Positions 1 to 12,090 are shown, counted from the first letter of the stretch. The stretch is 64,000 bases of DNA from Druceiella hillmani (GCA_039881145.1 JAYKKI010000149.1:682001-746000), one strand, 5' to 3'. Notes: generated from the letters alone by a model not told the origin. Numbers and translations: made by a program.

Positions 1-705
1 ATTTTGTATAAAGTTTCAAAATATTTTTAAAATACTTTGTAACATAATGGATCTGTTCAAAGAATGAGTTGCTAAACTAAAATCCGGTTGATTTTTTGAA
101 TTGGTCTGATTTGAAAAGAAAAATCAGCACCGTAGTAGTAGCAGCACTGTAGTGTCTACGCATGCTATTTCTTATTAAGAATCGTCAAAAAAGAATGCTA
201 CGGTATTGCAATATCCAGACTATATGGAGCGAGGACATAAATTAATTCAAAGCGCATAAACACTTGTGCTGTCATATCATGCGTTATCCTTTAATATATT
301 AATTTTATCATTTACGAATGTTAACATTCATACGTCGAGATCGATCAAGTCTTTTTCATTAACGAAAATTTAGCTTTATATATTATCGTAGACTAACAAA
401 ACCTACGATTTCTTAATTATTTTAGTTATACTCACTAAGACCAAGTTACTTAAATGGATCTACATTCATGCAAATAAAACCTAGCTTCTAGTAGTCCTAG
501 CTTCAATCAGTCGAAAAGCACATTCATGAGTTATAATAACTAACTTATGAATGAAATTACAGCGTTATTTTCGTTTTGATATGGAATCTTGAAAATACAT
601 GAATATGACTGTGAATTACGAAAGTATAAAGGTAACTCTGAAAGTTTTTAGAATGCAATAAATGGAAAAAACTACCTGCCGGTTCTATATAATTTCGTAT
701 TACAT
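1..705. other. AT-rich sequence, no gene seen
   Basis: No coding similarity, RNA gene or repeat recognised, apart from the distal end of the minus-strand mariner relic, whose 3' flank should lie in about 560-705. A 92-codon minus-strand open frame (557-835) overlaps the mariner relic out of frame and is not a gene. Confidence 0.5.
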
Positions 706-1480
706 TTATAATTTTTTTAAATAGTCTCCGTGATACTCTATGCATTATCTCATTCGATAGAATTACTACCGGCCCACTCACTTTTGTATGTCCATTAAAA
801 TACGTTTTCATAAGCAGTTGCCGCTTTTTCGGCATCCTCGAATCGTATTTCTCATGGTTTATCTTCTATTCTTGGTAATTAGTAGGAACTGTGCATCGCG
901 ATCTTAAGGCTGTATGGCGGATGATCCAAAATTTCTAGGTCTAACAAAGTTATATATTCGGTAGTTCGTCTGGCCAAGTGTGCAGAGAAGTTGTCGTGAT
1001 GAAGGAGGATTCTATTGTGTGGGCATTGCTCTCAATCTTTTTTAGAATAACAGGAAAATAATAATTATTATAGCAGAAGAACAAGAAGTAATTTTGTAGG
1101 AAAATCTGTAAAAGTTAACACACATTGCGCATTGACTACCTCATAGTATCGGGTTTTTCACACTATTTCCAGCTTTTGTGACCCGTAACAACACATTATT
1201 TGAATACAGTATTTGAAGGACCTCCAATCTCTCGAATTTTTTTGACATTTTGCCATGTCAATCAATCAATTCTGTTAAATCATGGTATATTCACCTAGGA
1301 CAAAACTTCCTGACGTGTAAATGGTTGTGTGGAATTTTCTCCTCTTGACTAGAATTTTCTGATGGTAATGCATCAACTTACCCAAATCTACTCATAAACC
1401 ACTTCCTTATTATTTTGTATCATGAGTCGCACAAAATTGACGTTGTGCTCACTTATCGCTATTGAAGCACGTCCTCATAC
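706..1480 (-). pseudogene. mariner-family transposase relic (minus strand)
   Basis: Read on the minus strand, pieces in several frames line up in order with a mariner (DD34D) transposase, the enzyme that cuts and re-inserts the element at TA sites. An N-terminal part near 1460-1400 reads SEHNVNFVRLMIQNNKEVVYE with a following stop. Then come TGHKSW (normally GDESW), ILLHHDNFSAH near 1010-970, HPPYS, FEDAEKAATAYEN, and finally CIEYHGDYLKKL with a stop codon at 706-708, which matches the usual C-terminus. The first catalytic Asp is His here, the second (HHDN) is kept, and the third, normally after PPYS, is lost. Several stops and frameshifts are present, so the gene is dead. I could not identify terminal inverted repeats on either side. 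The family call is from remembered motif order and is firm; the subfamily is not assigned. Confidence 0.85.
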
Positions 1481-4480
1481 AGATTAGTACGACCAAAGTT
1501 GAACTTGTTTAAATAAGTGTGATTCGAAGTTGTCAATAACTTTTCTGTCGATTGCGACAACAATAAAATTATAAAAAAATCATCGAATATTTTCTGATAT
1601 TCAATTCATCTTGATGTAATACACAAAAATTATAAATAGCCACAAGTTTGTAAAAACAAATGACAAATTCAAATAAAATACCTCGATACATTTCAAATTT
1701 TGAAATTTGAATGTATTTTTTGTTACCGTTATAGAAAATATTTTTAATTACCGTTATTGCAAGAAGTTCTAAGAAATTACCCTCATAAAATAATTATGTT
1801 TAAATATATAATGCGTGAAGATTAGTAGTTATTACGAATGTACGTAGTTTAGAAATTGAATGTTGCAAAAGGAGACTTTATTTCTAGAGATGATTCGATT
1901 AAATTAAACTAACTCTAGGCATCCCAACGCATTTAATACATTTTTTTCCGGGCTCCGTAGTTGAAGCAATGAATCTTTATAGCTTCGTAAAGTGCTTTCG
2001 TCCGTTGCTTATTGTGGCCTCACAGTTTCTACAGCAGTAGAGCTTTATGTATAATATTGGTATGCATATGTTTTAGATATAATATTCATTCTCTATTAAT
2101 ATGTGGCAAAACTTTAATTTTTCGCATTTTTCCCCATAGAAATTGTGGGTGGTTTTGGTCACGTCCCTCTTTGCGAAATATTTAACTTTAATGTGCAATG
2201 TTCACCGCTCCAAACTCGAAATTTTCAAAATATGAATTAGAAAAACCTCAATGTTTCGTAGGCCAGCATTTTATTAAAAATTTTAATTAAAATTATTTGG
2301 GCTAATTTTTATAAACAATTTAGTTAATATTAAATTATAGCACCTTATCGTATGCTTGTTTTTGACGAGGACTTAGAAGCTTTTGTCTGTTTAATGTTTG
2401 AGACATTGATCTAATTAATTCGACGTCTTTATTGCCCAGAGATATATATTATCGTGTTACTTGGAATTTCAGAATGTCGTTTCTTTAGGAATTATCTTAA
2501 TAGTTACAACTATCTACTGTTAAATTATGAACTGCCTTTCAATTTTGTTTTCATCTTTCGATTTGGTGTTGGTATCAAAACTGGCATTAGTTAAATCTTT
2601 GAAATGAATTGATCATTGTTTTAAATTATCAATATGTTGATTTTGCGTAAAGAATTTAGTTAATATTATCTCCATCACAATACTTAACTCATATTCAATA
2701 AATAATTTTAAGATATAAACTATATTTTTGCGCATATTATATTTAAAAATTGCAAAAATTGGACATACAAAAATGTTTTTCATTAAAATGAAAGAACAAT
2801 TTATATGGGAAATGAGATTTTTATAATTCAAATGAAATTATTAACCTCTGATATTTTAGGTCTCTTATCCATTTAATCAAAGTGAAAAATGATTAAGTAT
2901 TTTTCCATTTTATGTTATGATATGATGATGAAATCATCTTAATCCTTAAATGTTTGTTTTTTAGATATTCATGGAAAGTAATATAGCCAAATTATCTTAT
3001 AAAATTTTTTAACACGATTTATAAAAAATAAAAAACAGTATTCCTACACATCTTAACAAAGAAGAAATGTCAATTTAAAATTAAATATTGGTGAGCTGCA
3101 AACCGAAAGGCAGATCTACTTCGTATATTGAAAAATTTTCTTCTGAATTCCACTCTAGTTTTCGTTTTTCGAGTACACTAATCTAGCCATAGTTCCGTAC
3201 CAAAGTACTCTAATGAATGTGTTTATATACACACACACACATATGTCTAATTTCACATTGGACGTATCCGTAATGCAATCGAATTGTAATGTTTTCTAGG
3301 TTTTTAGTATAATAATTTAATTTCCATGGATATTTTAAAAAAGATAACTTATTTATTTGTTAACGGGAACCGTTATTTCCCTAATCGAGTAAATAATTTC
3401 CAACCAGAAATTAAAATTTCCAAAGTTCCATTCGAATTACTTAAGAGAAATCAAAATTTATCCCGTCGATCTTGATGGAAGAAACACACATGTTTTTTTT
3501 ATGATTGATATTTTGTAAAGATTTCACCGGTGTTGTTATTTTTTCTTGTGATGATGTTAAAATAATTGATTTAAACCAAGCTGGACCATAATTAAATAAC
3601 GGGAGATTTCGTAAATTAATTTAATTCTTATTGAATAATTGAAGTCACTAACAATACAACTTATTATGGATTCTTAACGTCGCATTTATATTCTAAGGCA
3701 CTATATATTTAAAACTCAGCAAGTGCAAGTTACACTTCGTGTTATAAGTACTCATTACCAAACCAATTATAAATTTTATGCACTATTGAAGAGTGTTATT
3801 AAATTTTCACAAGCAAACTTAACGCACATCTGGAGTGTGTACCAGTTACGCGTGAAGCATGCTCAACTTTTTGGTCTGCAATTTTCTGTGAAAACGTGCA
3901 ATGGCAAAAGTTTAATATCTTTATAAATAAAAAAAATATGGAAAAATATCAACAGTTCAGTTCTAATCTTTATTTATATTACTAACTTTTTTACGATAAT
4001 CATTACGGAAAATTATAGAAAATAGCCAAATGTAAAAATAATACGTTTAAAATCTTTTGGATTGATAATTTAAAATAATTGATTACCTCCATAGTTGGGT
4101 CTTTAAAGTTTTAACAGTCTTCTAAGTTTTTTTTATTTATTATTGTTACTAGCTTACCTTTTTTTCATTTAATACGTCATCTTTCCACGATTACAAGGAA
4201 ACATATTTAAAAATAAAATTTTGTTATTTCTTTTCTTGAAATAGTTTTATGTCATTAAAGTCATGTCTTCAAATTTTAGCTTACTCGCTGTAGATTTTAA
4301 AAGGCTGCGGCAGACAATCGGACGGATAGATATCGATGTCATCACTAAAAAATGTAGAAGAACCTAACAATTTGAAGAAACGACCATTATTATGCAGCAT
4401 CGAGCTCACAACTAAGAAGCTGATAAACTCCGTATCAAATATCAATATCTGAGGCTACCTACATATATATACAAACACAC
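1481..4480. other. AT-rich intergenic or intronic DNA
   Basis: No coding region recognised. The distal part of the first mariner copy may extend to about 1560. An imperfect hairpin lies at 1686-1716, and a short AC/CA run lies at 3228-3240. Open frames of 60-75 codons here have no recognisable motif and a composition expected by chance. Confidence 0.5.
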
Positions 4481-4650
4481 TGCAGGCTGGTGCGGTCGCG
4501 TCTAGTTTTAATATACCGAGTCGCTGCATAAGTTCAGAGCGGTTCCGCGAGCTTGGCGCTGTCTACACGTCCGCGCCAGCACCCGCACGAATGTCAGCAA
4601 CGGGCCCCTTCCCGCCTGCGCCAGGACCCTCGTCCTCACCCGTTCTTTCA
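4481..4650. promoter_or_regulatory. GC-rich island with core-promoter-like arrangement
   Basis: About 170 bases with many CpG dinucleotides stand out from strongly AT-rich flanks. Within it TTTAATATACC (about 4506) lies upstream of a TTCAGAGCGG stretch (about 4532), the rough spacing of a TATA-like box and an initiator. There is no open frame with recognisable similarity downstream. It could be a promoter or first exon of an unseen transcript, or a GC-rich transposon fragment such as an LTR. The composition is seen directly; the promoter reading is inference. Confidence 0.25.
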
Positions 4651-6035
4651 CTCAGTTTGAACACCATCAATTTTCAAAGACGTCAGCGAAACAAAGTTCC
4701 AAACCAATTCCTACATAAATGGACATTGTGGTTGTGCTTTATTTGCATCTGAATATGACTTCTTAATTATAGTTTGATTTTATTTACAAATTTCAATGCA
4801 TATATAACTACTCATCAGACGATTGATTTCAAATTTCAAATATGTTCAAACCTTCTCCTTAATAAATTGTTTAGTATAATGTGCGTGTTGATTATAAATT
4901 AAATAAATTCGCAATTAAATTAATTTAAAAAAAAACAGTGAGTACTCCATGGATAATATAGTAATAGTAAGAACATCCACAATATTTTCATTGTACTTCA
5001 AAAAACATTACTATTATCAGCAATATTAAATAAGGCATCTGCGGCCTTTGTCGCCTGGGATTTTGTCCACCTAACGGAAAGTCAAAATGCATATTATAAA
5101 ACCTAAATCAAACATAAACCCATGTTTTATTACGAAAAACGGTTAAGGGCGAGTAGAACTCGCGCCCTGATTTTCACAGTGTTATAACTTAGTGACATTT
5201 TTCCGATTTCAAGGATCTAGATTGGTTGGAAGTATCCTCCGTAGTTTATATGAGTGAATCACTATCACTAAAGGCAACATATTTGTGTTGCATTGAGTTA
5301 GAAGCTTGAATTTTTATAGGATTATGAAACTAGAAACTGCCTCATTTTATATTTTTAACTAGGAATCTCCGGTTATTCCTAAGGAAAAGGGTCTTGATAG
5401 ACATACAAAGGGACATACGGGCAATAAAGTGATCTTATAAGAGTTCTGACTTTATTCATTCGAAACGCCAAAATTAAAATAAAAACATATTTTTTATGAA
5501 TCATATGAATAGTGAAATGTATTCAGAAAAAAACATATTTTCGTTGAACTTAAGGGAGGTTATATAATAAGGACTGCCAACTAAATTAAACATTTTAACA
5601 AACAAAAGCATTGAAACGCCTACATTTGACGCAAAAACTATACTGAGATTGATATATAAAATAATGCTAATCTTTTCTCCAATTACCTAAAGAAGATCAT
5701 TATCAAATACACACTTTCTTTACCATTCCCTTTATTTTTATTAATTGGTGAAATAATAGATTTATGAAAACTTTGTGCAATGAAAATTAAAAGTCTTGAA
5801 AATTTCGAGAATCTCAGAAGGTCGACTTTAAATTCACTCGGCCACGGACATTGTGCACGGATATTTTTAGTACCGACATTGTGTATGTTACTATGTGCAA
5901 TGTTCGACGTCAACTATAGAATGGTAGGACAAGCGACATGAGGCTACAATATAACGGTAACAGAGCGTTAACATTATATTATACCGTTCCTTGTGGGTGT
6001 GAAGTTTAAAATTCAAGCAATTATTTTAAACGTGA

Positions 6036-6082
6036 CTGTGACTTATTGCACGATTTCTCTTTCCTGTGACTTATTGCACGAT
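6036..6082. repeat. 19-bp direct repeat, two copies
   Basis: CTGTGACTTATTGCACGAT occurs at 6036-6054 and again at 6064-6082, a period of 28 bases. A partial third relative, TTTATTGCAAGTG, follows at about 6090. No function is suggested by the context. Confidence 0.8.
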
Positions 6083-6180
6083 GGGTTTTATTTATTGCAA
6101 GTGTCTTCTATAAAATAAGTTACACTTGGACCGATGATTGTCATGTTTTTACGTGACTGTCTTATAATTTTGACCGCCAT

Positions 6181-6214
6181 ATAATTACTTGAGTTGATTA
6201 ACTCAAGTAATTAT
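6181..6214. repeat. Perfect 15-bp inverted repeat with 4-base loop
   Basis: ATAATTACTTGAGTT (6181-6195) is the exact reverse complement of 6200-6214, with GATT between. It is a small hairpin; no U-tract or gene end is nearby to suggest a functional RNA. Confidence 0.8.
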
Positions 6215-6900
6215 ACTTCAATAATTATATACCATAATCATAACAATTTTCGATAGTTATTTAAATATAAATATTTATTAATTGACTATATTTAATAATT
6301 GGACGATATTAAAAAATAATTATTTATCATTGTGTTCATTTTGAATATTTTCGTCGAAGACAATAACGTTCAAATATGTCATACAAGATTATGGTCATTC
6401 TTAAAATTTTTGCAACTTATGTTTATGTAAATTAAAAAATAGACAACTTGAGAAGAGTTATATATGCCAGTTAAATATAATGTAAATTACCCCGTGCGTT
6501 TCATTCAACGATTTAAAAGAAAGCCGCCAGTTCAGCGAGGCTACCTCAGAAAATTTTCGTCATTTGATTCTTTCAAACGCAATGGCTCTAGATCTAGATC
6601 TAGAACGTATGATTTACATCGATACTCAGTCAATTTATCTGGTTAGGGGTAATTATTCTGGTGCCCGAAACTAGGAGATAATTGATTTCTCACTTGTACC
6701 TATTTCGCTTTATATGAAGATATGTTTAATTTGATGTCTATCAATGGCGTTGTGAGTTTCATACTTATATTTTATTCTTCAAACCTTACTTTTCTTGCAG
6801 CAATAAAATGTTTCCTAATATTTTTTTTTTTAAATTTACATTTAAATTTTAAGAAGAATCTTTATTAGATAATTCTTTCGCAAAAAATATTGGTTCAATT

Positions 6901-6901
6901 A

Positions 6902-6946
<45 letters not shown>
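6901..6946. repeat. (TA)n microsatellite
   Basis: An alternating AT/TA run of about 46 bases with one TGTA interruption near the start. Confidence 0.95.
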
Positions 6947-6950
<4 letters not shown>

Positions 6951-7041
6951 TAGCATTCTTTAAAATAGTTTTCGCAATTTTCGTTCAAAGTAAGAAGGAA
7001 GTAGCATCGGTTTTCCACATATATTCCGTTATTTATTTCTT

Positions 7042-7303
7042 GCCATCAAAATCAAAAGAATGAACTGGGCTGCCCACGTATCTAGAATGAAAGATGAAAA
7101 CCCAGTAAATAAAGTTTTCATCGCAAAAACTTCTAACAACTCGTAGAAGAGGTAGACCAAAATTACGATGGATCGATTCAGAGGAAGAAGATTTTAACAT
7201 TCTCAGGATAAAGAACTGGAAAACCCAGGCGAAAAGTAGAACCTCCTGGAAGAATCTCCAACAGAAAGCTTTGGTCCACCCTGCGCTGTTGTGCCAAATA
7301 TGA
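7042..7303 (+). pseudogene. Non-LTR retrotransposon C-terminal tail, frameshifted
   Basis: The plus strand encodes the region that follows the reverse transcriptase domain in RTE-like non-LTR retrotransposons. It reads KRMNWAAHVSRMKDE, then after a frameshift near 7137 TTRRRGRPKLRWID, EEEDFNILRIKNWKT and KALVHPALLCQI, ending in a natural-looking stop TGA at 7301-7303. The pattern R-x-W-AGHV-x-RM, RRRGRPRxRWxD, and then xxWKxxAxxRxxW is the remembered signature. This is a 5'-truncated copy, as usual for such elements; the RT domain itself is absent. It is not the same family as the tail at 50316-50799, which carries LRWYGHVMRR instead. Confidence 0.8.
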
Positions 7304-8689
7304 TAATATTTCTTGTTTCTAGTGTAATGCAATTTACAAAAACGTAGTTTAAAACATCCTTAAAAATGTGATAACAGATAAGTGTAAATAAGAGAGACGG
7401 AAAAAGGGTAGACGTACTGTGCAAGTGCATGTGAACGCGTATGCTTACGATGAGTACCTGATAAAATGTATGAAGATGATTTACTGATTTGTATTAAGCT
7501 ACTTTGTCACATTGCAGCACTGAAGAAGTTTTCTAAACAGACTCTGTTTGCAAACAAGACGATAATATTTTTTTTATATCTTCACTATTAAAATTCTAAT
7601 GATTGCTATAATTAGCATGTTATGACTTCAACGTCTGACGAGTTCACCGTTCATTTTAATATCGCTTTGCGTTGAAGTATATTTTATTCTTCATTTGCGC
7701 GTTATTAACGTTATACGTACGAACAATCTCATTTAATACTTGCCTAATCCTTTGAATCGCGCTCCGTTCCACAATACTTTTTTTCCTTACGTCCTCGTTC
7801 TTTATCTTTCAAAAGTGATGTAATACCCAAGCTAAATTAATAATTAACTAACTTGAGAGGAGAAAGCCTTGATGAAAATAAAGCCCAAGTCGATAAATAA
7901 ACCTTGATCTAACTGGTACAAAAATGAAAGGCTATATAATTTATTCCATAGCGGGTGAGGTTAAATTTATAAATCGCAATGGAGAGAAAACAAAAGGTCT
8001 GGTTAGATGCGAATTTTCCTTTAAATTGATAAAACCTTTTAAGTGTTAAATTTTTGATGTAGCTTGAATAGACTTGCCCTAGTTTCACAAACTGCTCAAA
8101 TCCAATTAAGACATAAAATTTAAAACGTTGTATTTCAAACTTTACACTAATGGGACACATGTAAAAAATCACGTCGAAATAAAAGGAAATTATTTTTTTA
8201 GTAATAGTTTTAAAGACCCGAATAAACTATATGAAAACGTCAAAAAATATAAATTTTTGTTATATCACAAAAGTTTTCAGTTAAATTTAGTTTGGAAATA
8301 TGTGCGCGCATGCATTAATGCTTGCGTGTGTGTGTTTGTGTCTAAGCGTGGAACACAACAGTGATAGCGAATGATTAGGCAATTGAAACGCAATGACCAA
8401 TGATAAGGACCAACAAGGAATGCTTTTGCTTGAATTAATTTCATAATCTAATAGTTTTTCTTTTGAAATATGCAAATATTGGGTATTACTACTTGGGTAA
8501 CTACTTCAAGGCAAAAATAATGTATAGCATTATTTGATTTATACTTTATTTAATTAACAAATTACTTATTTCTCGAAAACGAAATCTTTTTTTTTTTAAT
8601 TTTCAATATTTCCCAACCATAATTACATTTAAACTTTCGTTATCATATACATAACATCTACGAAAAGTCGATTATTTTTTCTTCCCGGG
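7304..8689. other. AT-rich DNA, no gene seen
   Basis: It probably includes the 3' untranslated end of the non-LTR fragment just after 7303. Open frames at 7909-8172 (minus), 8128-8364 (plus) and 8287-8475 (minus) show no recognisable motif. A short TG-rich run lies at 8326-8340. Confidence 0.45.
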
Positions 8690-8830
8690 AAATAATACTC
8701 GCTTCGTTCAATATTCACGTACAAATAAGCGTACCGCGTGTCGCTTTGATGCTGCCGCGCAATGCTTTGATGCTGCCGCGCAATGTAGAACGCGCACGCA
8801 AGTAGAGCGTTGCGTACGGCGTCAAATTTA
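8690..8830. other. GC-rich patch with a 21-bp tandem duplication
   Basis: A CpG-rich stretch of about 140 bases sits in AT-rich flanks. Inside it GCTTTGATGCTGCCGCGCAAT is present twice head to tail (8743-8763 and 8764-8784, exact). It also contains GCGTACCGCG near the start and GCGTTGCGTACG near the end. It could be the terminus of an unrecognised transposon or an island. The duplication is seen directly; its role is unknown. Confidence 0.5.
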
Positions 8831-9919
8831 AGGATTGTCTAAAACTTAAGGTCAGTCTTCATAAGTGTACCAAAAAAAATGAACTGTTTTTTATTTTTAG
8901 CGGACCTAAGAATAATCCATTTCGTCAGGTCCATTTAAATTTATTAATTATCAGTTTCAAAATAAATTGTTTAATATTACTTCAATATCGCTTTGGCGAA
9001 AGCAGTACCTTTTTTAGGTTGCGTAGCCAAATAACAAAAACGAAACCCTTACAGTTTCGTTATCTCAGTTTGTTTGTCTACTTGTCCCTGTCTATCATAT
9101 CTTTGTAGTTTCTAAACTCTAACGAATAAATGTTTCGCATATAAATCTAAAAATGTAAAAAGAATTATTGTTGGCATAGCTAAAGTGGAAGAGAAATTAT
9201 TTATTCCACTTCCCCCATCAAGTGAAATAACAAAGGATGTGGGATGTGGTTATATGTGATACTGAAATTCTATTTTCCACTTTTCAATTGTTGCTCCGAT
9301 TTCGAAATATTAACGAACTTAGAAAATCAGGGAACCCTACTTCATGCATGTGCCGACACGCATTTGCCCTATTTTTTTTAAAGTAACTGAGACTCTTTTA
9401 TTTCTTTAAGTTTATTTTATCATTAATGAACCTTTTATTGGCACCATTTTTGGAATAATTTCACTTATTAATCTTAAAAAAAATCCTACTTTTATTATAC
9501 AAACAACAGTTTATAAATATTCACTTTTGGAAACTATAATAGATCAAATGAAACGACAAACGACATGAATGAACATCGATTTATTTCTCTTTGCAACTCT
9601 CTACGATTTGTTTTGAATGAATACATCGTGTCATCGCAAGGGTTAACCGAGTGAAACACCGCGACAGCGAGTCGATTGCCGCAATATATAATTTAGAAAT
9701 AGTCCATAATCCATATTTGAATAATTTGCTTGAATGGTTACTACGTAGTTGTTTCCCCTTTTTTAAATACAGGTTTCGTATCATATGAAAAAATATTATA
9801 TGTCACTTCAAATTTATTGCATAAAACTTTTATTAAAGATTTTTTAAATTGTGGTGTTATTTGATGTTCGCATAAACTTTTTCTTTTTTTTGTTAAGCGC
9901 CAATTTGTAAGATACTCAA

Positions 9920-9926
<7 letters not shown>
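8831..9926. other. AT-rich DNA, no gene seen
   Basis: No coding similarity or structured repeat recognised before the TA run. Open frames at 9581-9784 and 9741-9995 on the minus strand are chance frames; the second one reads into the TA repeat. Confidence 0.5.
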
Positions 9927-9976
<50 letters not shown>

Positions 9977-9982
9977 TATATA
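9927..9982. repeat. (TA)n microsatellite abutting a mariner terminus
   Basis: A TA run of about 46 bases, a GC interruption, then ATATATAT ending at the mariner terminus. Mariner elements insert at TA, so the repeat offers many target sites. Confidence 0.9.
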
Positions 9983-10568
9983 TTAGGTTGGCCACTTATA
10001 AACTCGCCACTTTTCTCAACCGGTTCCTGGAATATTATAGAAGCTTCCTTGTTGAAACAGATCCCAAATTAAAATCGCGTTGTTTGGCAAACCTATTTTG
10101 ATACTTTTATATGCAATGGTAAAGAACTTCATGCCTTAAGAAAAACGTGGAAATATTGCATTTGGCTACCACATGAGCTAACATCCTTTCAACTCCAAAA
10201 TAGTGCTAATGTGTGCTTGGTACTGTTGGGTTTTCATTGTACCAAAGAGACGCTAAAGTATCTGTTTGCAGAAGATGATAAGTGGATGGGTTATATTTAT
10301 TTTCCGCAGAAAAGCCAGTGGCTAGGAGCTGGGGAAAAAGCTGTATCTAGACCAAAATAGAATATTGGAACAAAGGTATTTTTGAGTAAATGGTGGGATA
10401 CAAATGGAGTTATTCATTGAGTTATTTAGTGGAAATTATTTTAAGCTAATAGTATAATTACAGCCAAGTTTAATTGTGGACCATTGAGCAAAGTCTCCAA
10501 ATCAAAGCCAAATTAATTTTTTACGCGGCAATGGTCGAACTCTCGTAGCAAAAGTAACGCATGAAAAT
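9983..10568 (+). mobile_element. Second mariner element, internally deleted
   Basis: It begins with TTAGGTTGGCCACTTATAA at 9983, which resembles the mariner (irritans-type) terminal inverted repeat. Coding homology starts only 180 bases in, so most of the N-terminal DNA-binding half of the gene is missing. The transposase core follows at 10163-10420 and a further short match, GRTLVAKVTHEN, at 10530-10568 corresponds to the ARPHxAxxT region. No matching right terminus was found, so the right boundary is only the last coding match. It is clearly a separate element from the minus-strand copy at 706-1480, which has different motifs. Confidence 0.75.
10163..10420 (+). pseudogene. mariner transposase core relic
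   Basis: One frame runs for about 85 codons with a single internal stop. It starts WLPHELTSFQLQN, matching the WVPHELTxxNLxxR block that precedes the catalytic core in mariner transposases. It then reads YLFAEDDKW, where GDEKW with the first catalytic Asp is expected; here the Gly is Asp and the acidic Asp/Lys/Trp pattern is kept. SQWLGAGEK and SKWWDTNGVIH follow, matching the RQWLxxGE and VWWDxxGVIH blocks. A TGA at 10418-10420 closes the frame. The residues for the second and third catalytic acids are not in an open frame. Not functional. Confidence 0.85.
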
Positions 10569-11890
10569 CACTTTTACTTGGAAGCATACTCCATATATAA
10601 TTTTAATATTTTCTAGAACTATGTATGCAATTTAAATGTTTGTATGTTCCTTTTGCATTTTTAGGTTTTAGTGGTGAAATAAAGAACAACATAATGTCAG
10701 TCTGTCCGTTCATCCATCAAAGGTTTGTTTCTACAAATTTTTGACGCATGAACGAATAAACTGCTCTTCGTATTTTTCTCTCCCCCCCCTTTAATTTTTC
10801 TTCCTTAGTCTTTGAGGCCTCACTAAAAATCGAAAACAGGCTTTTTTTAAACACTTTTTATCAAACACTTTAATGCAGTGATTATTTCGAGAAATTTAAA
10901 CTTGTCTTATCCTGCCCATTTAATGACATTTGTACAAGTTGATGTACGGTTATGCAGATGTAATATCACAATTTAGATTTAACGAAAAACAAGATGCTGT
11001 AAAGCGATGAACTTCTGTATTAATATTAGATCAAAATTATCAAATAAAATTATTTCGTTTAATGCATCATCTATTTTAAGAGCTGTACTACACTACGAAA
11101 GCTTGCTTTATGCCTCTCGCAACATCCACCTTATTGATTGTAATTCATTATTATTTTGGTTTTTGTGTTAATAATTCGGTACAGTTGTCCATTATATCGA
11201 ATATATCTTAATGTATTGTGCTTTAATTTATATGAAGATATTGTTTTATAAATATATTATCGCCAAATGCGTAAATCTGACTAAATACAATGTACGTAGG
11301 TACCCATTAAGGTCTGTAAATAAATAATACCCTAAATATCTCGTAAACTATAACCTTGTATTTTTATAAATTGCTATTTACGAGGAACTAGTAAAACTTA
11401 GCATGAATATTTGTAGTTACATAACATAAATATTAGCTAAATACTTACGTTATGTTATATAAAAATAGGTGTATATTTTATACTTGAAAAATCACGTAGT
11501 AATATGCTCCTAGCCTTTTTATAGACAGATTCGTATGCTTAATTTCTTCATCGCTTTTCTTCACATTTGTGCCAATCCCTTGCCTCCTCACAAAATTCTG
11601 TTATGAGTATGTCAAGAGATAATATTTTAAGAAACTTAAAAATTTGTAAAAAAAGAAAATAAAATATTTTTAGAAAATTTAAACTCATTTGTGTAAACTT
11701 TGCAATTGATTGACAAGTTTGGATATTAGATTTTAAACAAAAGATTTAACATTTTCATGTAAAATTTGAATTATTTAGTACATGTTTTTTCAAGAGTATA
11801 TATAATTCTCAGAGTATATAAATATTTTACTACCTTTGTTTCAAGTTTAGTTTCTCCCTAAATTTTTTAAAAGTATAGATTCTTAAATAC
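10569..11890. other. AT-rich DNA, no gene seen
   Basis: No coding similarity recognised. The missing right end of the mariner copy may lie within the first 200 bases. Confidence 0.45.
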
Positions 11891-12050
11891 TGTTAACCTA
11901 ATATTTCTTTGTATTCTTTAATACTTCTTGTGCTAAAAGTCCATCTGTCAGAACAATTAAACTAGCATATATCTAAATAACTAAAATACTAAAAAATTAT
12001 ATTACTTAAGAGTGCGTAATTTACAGTGAACGAGACAACACACACTTTAA
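11891..12050 (+). repeat. 5' LTR of the Gypsy element
   Basis: It aligns with 15708-15874. Shared blocks include AAAGTCCATCTGTC, CATATATCTAAATAACTAAA and ACGAGACAACACACA. The boundaries TGTTAAC at the start and CTTTAA at the end are set by the alignment and by the primer-binding site that follows. The alignment weakens over the first 30 bases, so the start could be as late as 11922. Confidence 0.75.
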
Positions 12051-12070
12051 TGGTGACCCCGACGTGATCC
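12051..12070 (+). other. Primer-binding site of the Gypsy element
   Basis: TGGTGACCCCGACGTG lies immediately after the LTR, where a tRNA 3' end would pair to prime minus-strand synthesis. It is much more GC-rich than its surroundings. The particular tRNA is not assigned. Confidence 0.7.
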
Positions 12071-12090
12071 GCGGAGCTACTGCTCTCAAC

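Larger units (their letters stand above)
4651..6900. other. AT-rich DNA with small repeats
   Basis: No gene recognised. It holds a GC hairpin at 5146-5168 (AGGGCGAG paired with CTCGCGCCCT, with a 2-base bulge). It also holds a 19-bp direct repeat CTGTGACTTATTGCACGAT at 6036-6054 and 6064-6082, and a perfect 15-bp hairpin at 6181-6214. Short open frames (5683-5913, 6464-6646) show no motif. Confidence 0.5.

Noticed and set aside
557..835. 92-codon minus-strand frame
   Set aside because: It overlaps the mariner relic out of phase; the real match is in other frames of the same strand.
5940..5998. AACGGTAA...TTATACCGTT as transposon ends
   Set aside because: Pairing is too short and interrupted, and no flanking duplication is visible.
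7033..7430. Minus-strand frames of 99 and 75 codons
   Set aside because: The plus strand here encodes a recognisable non-LTR tail, so these are shadows.
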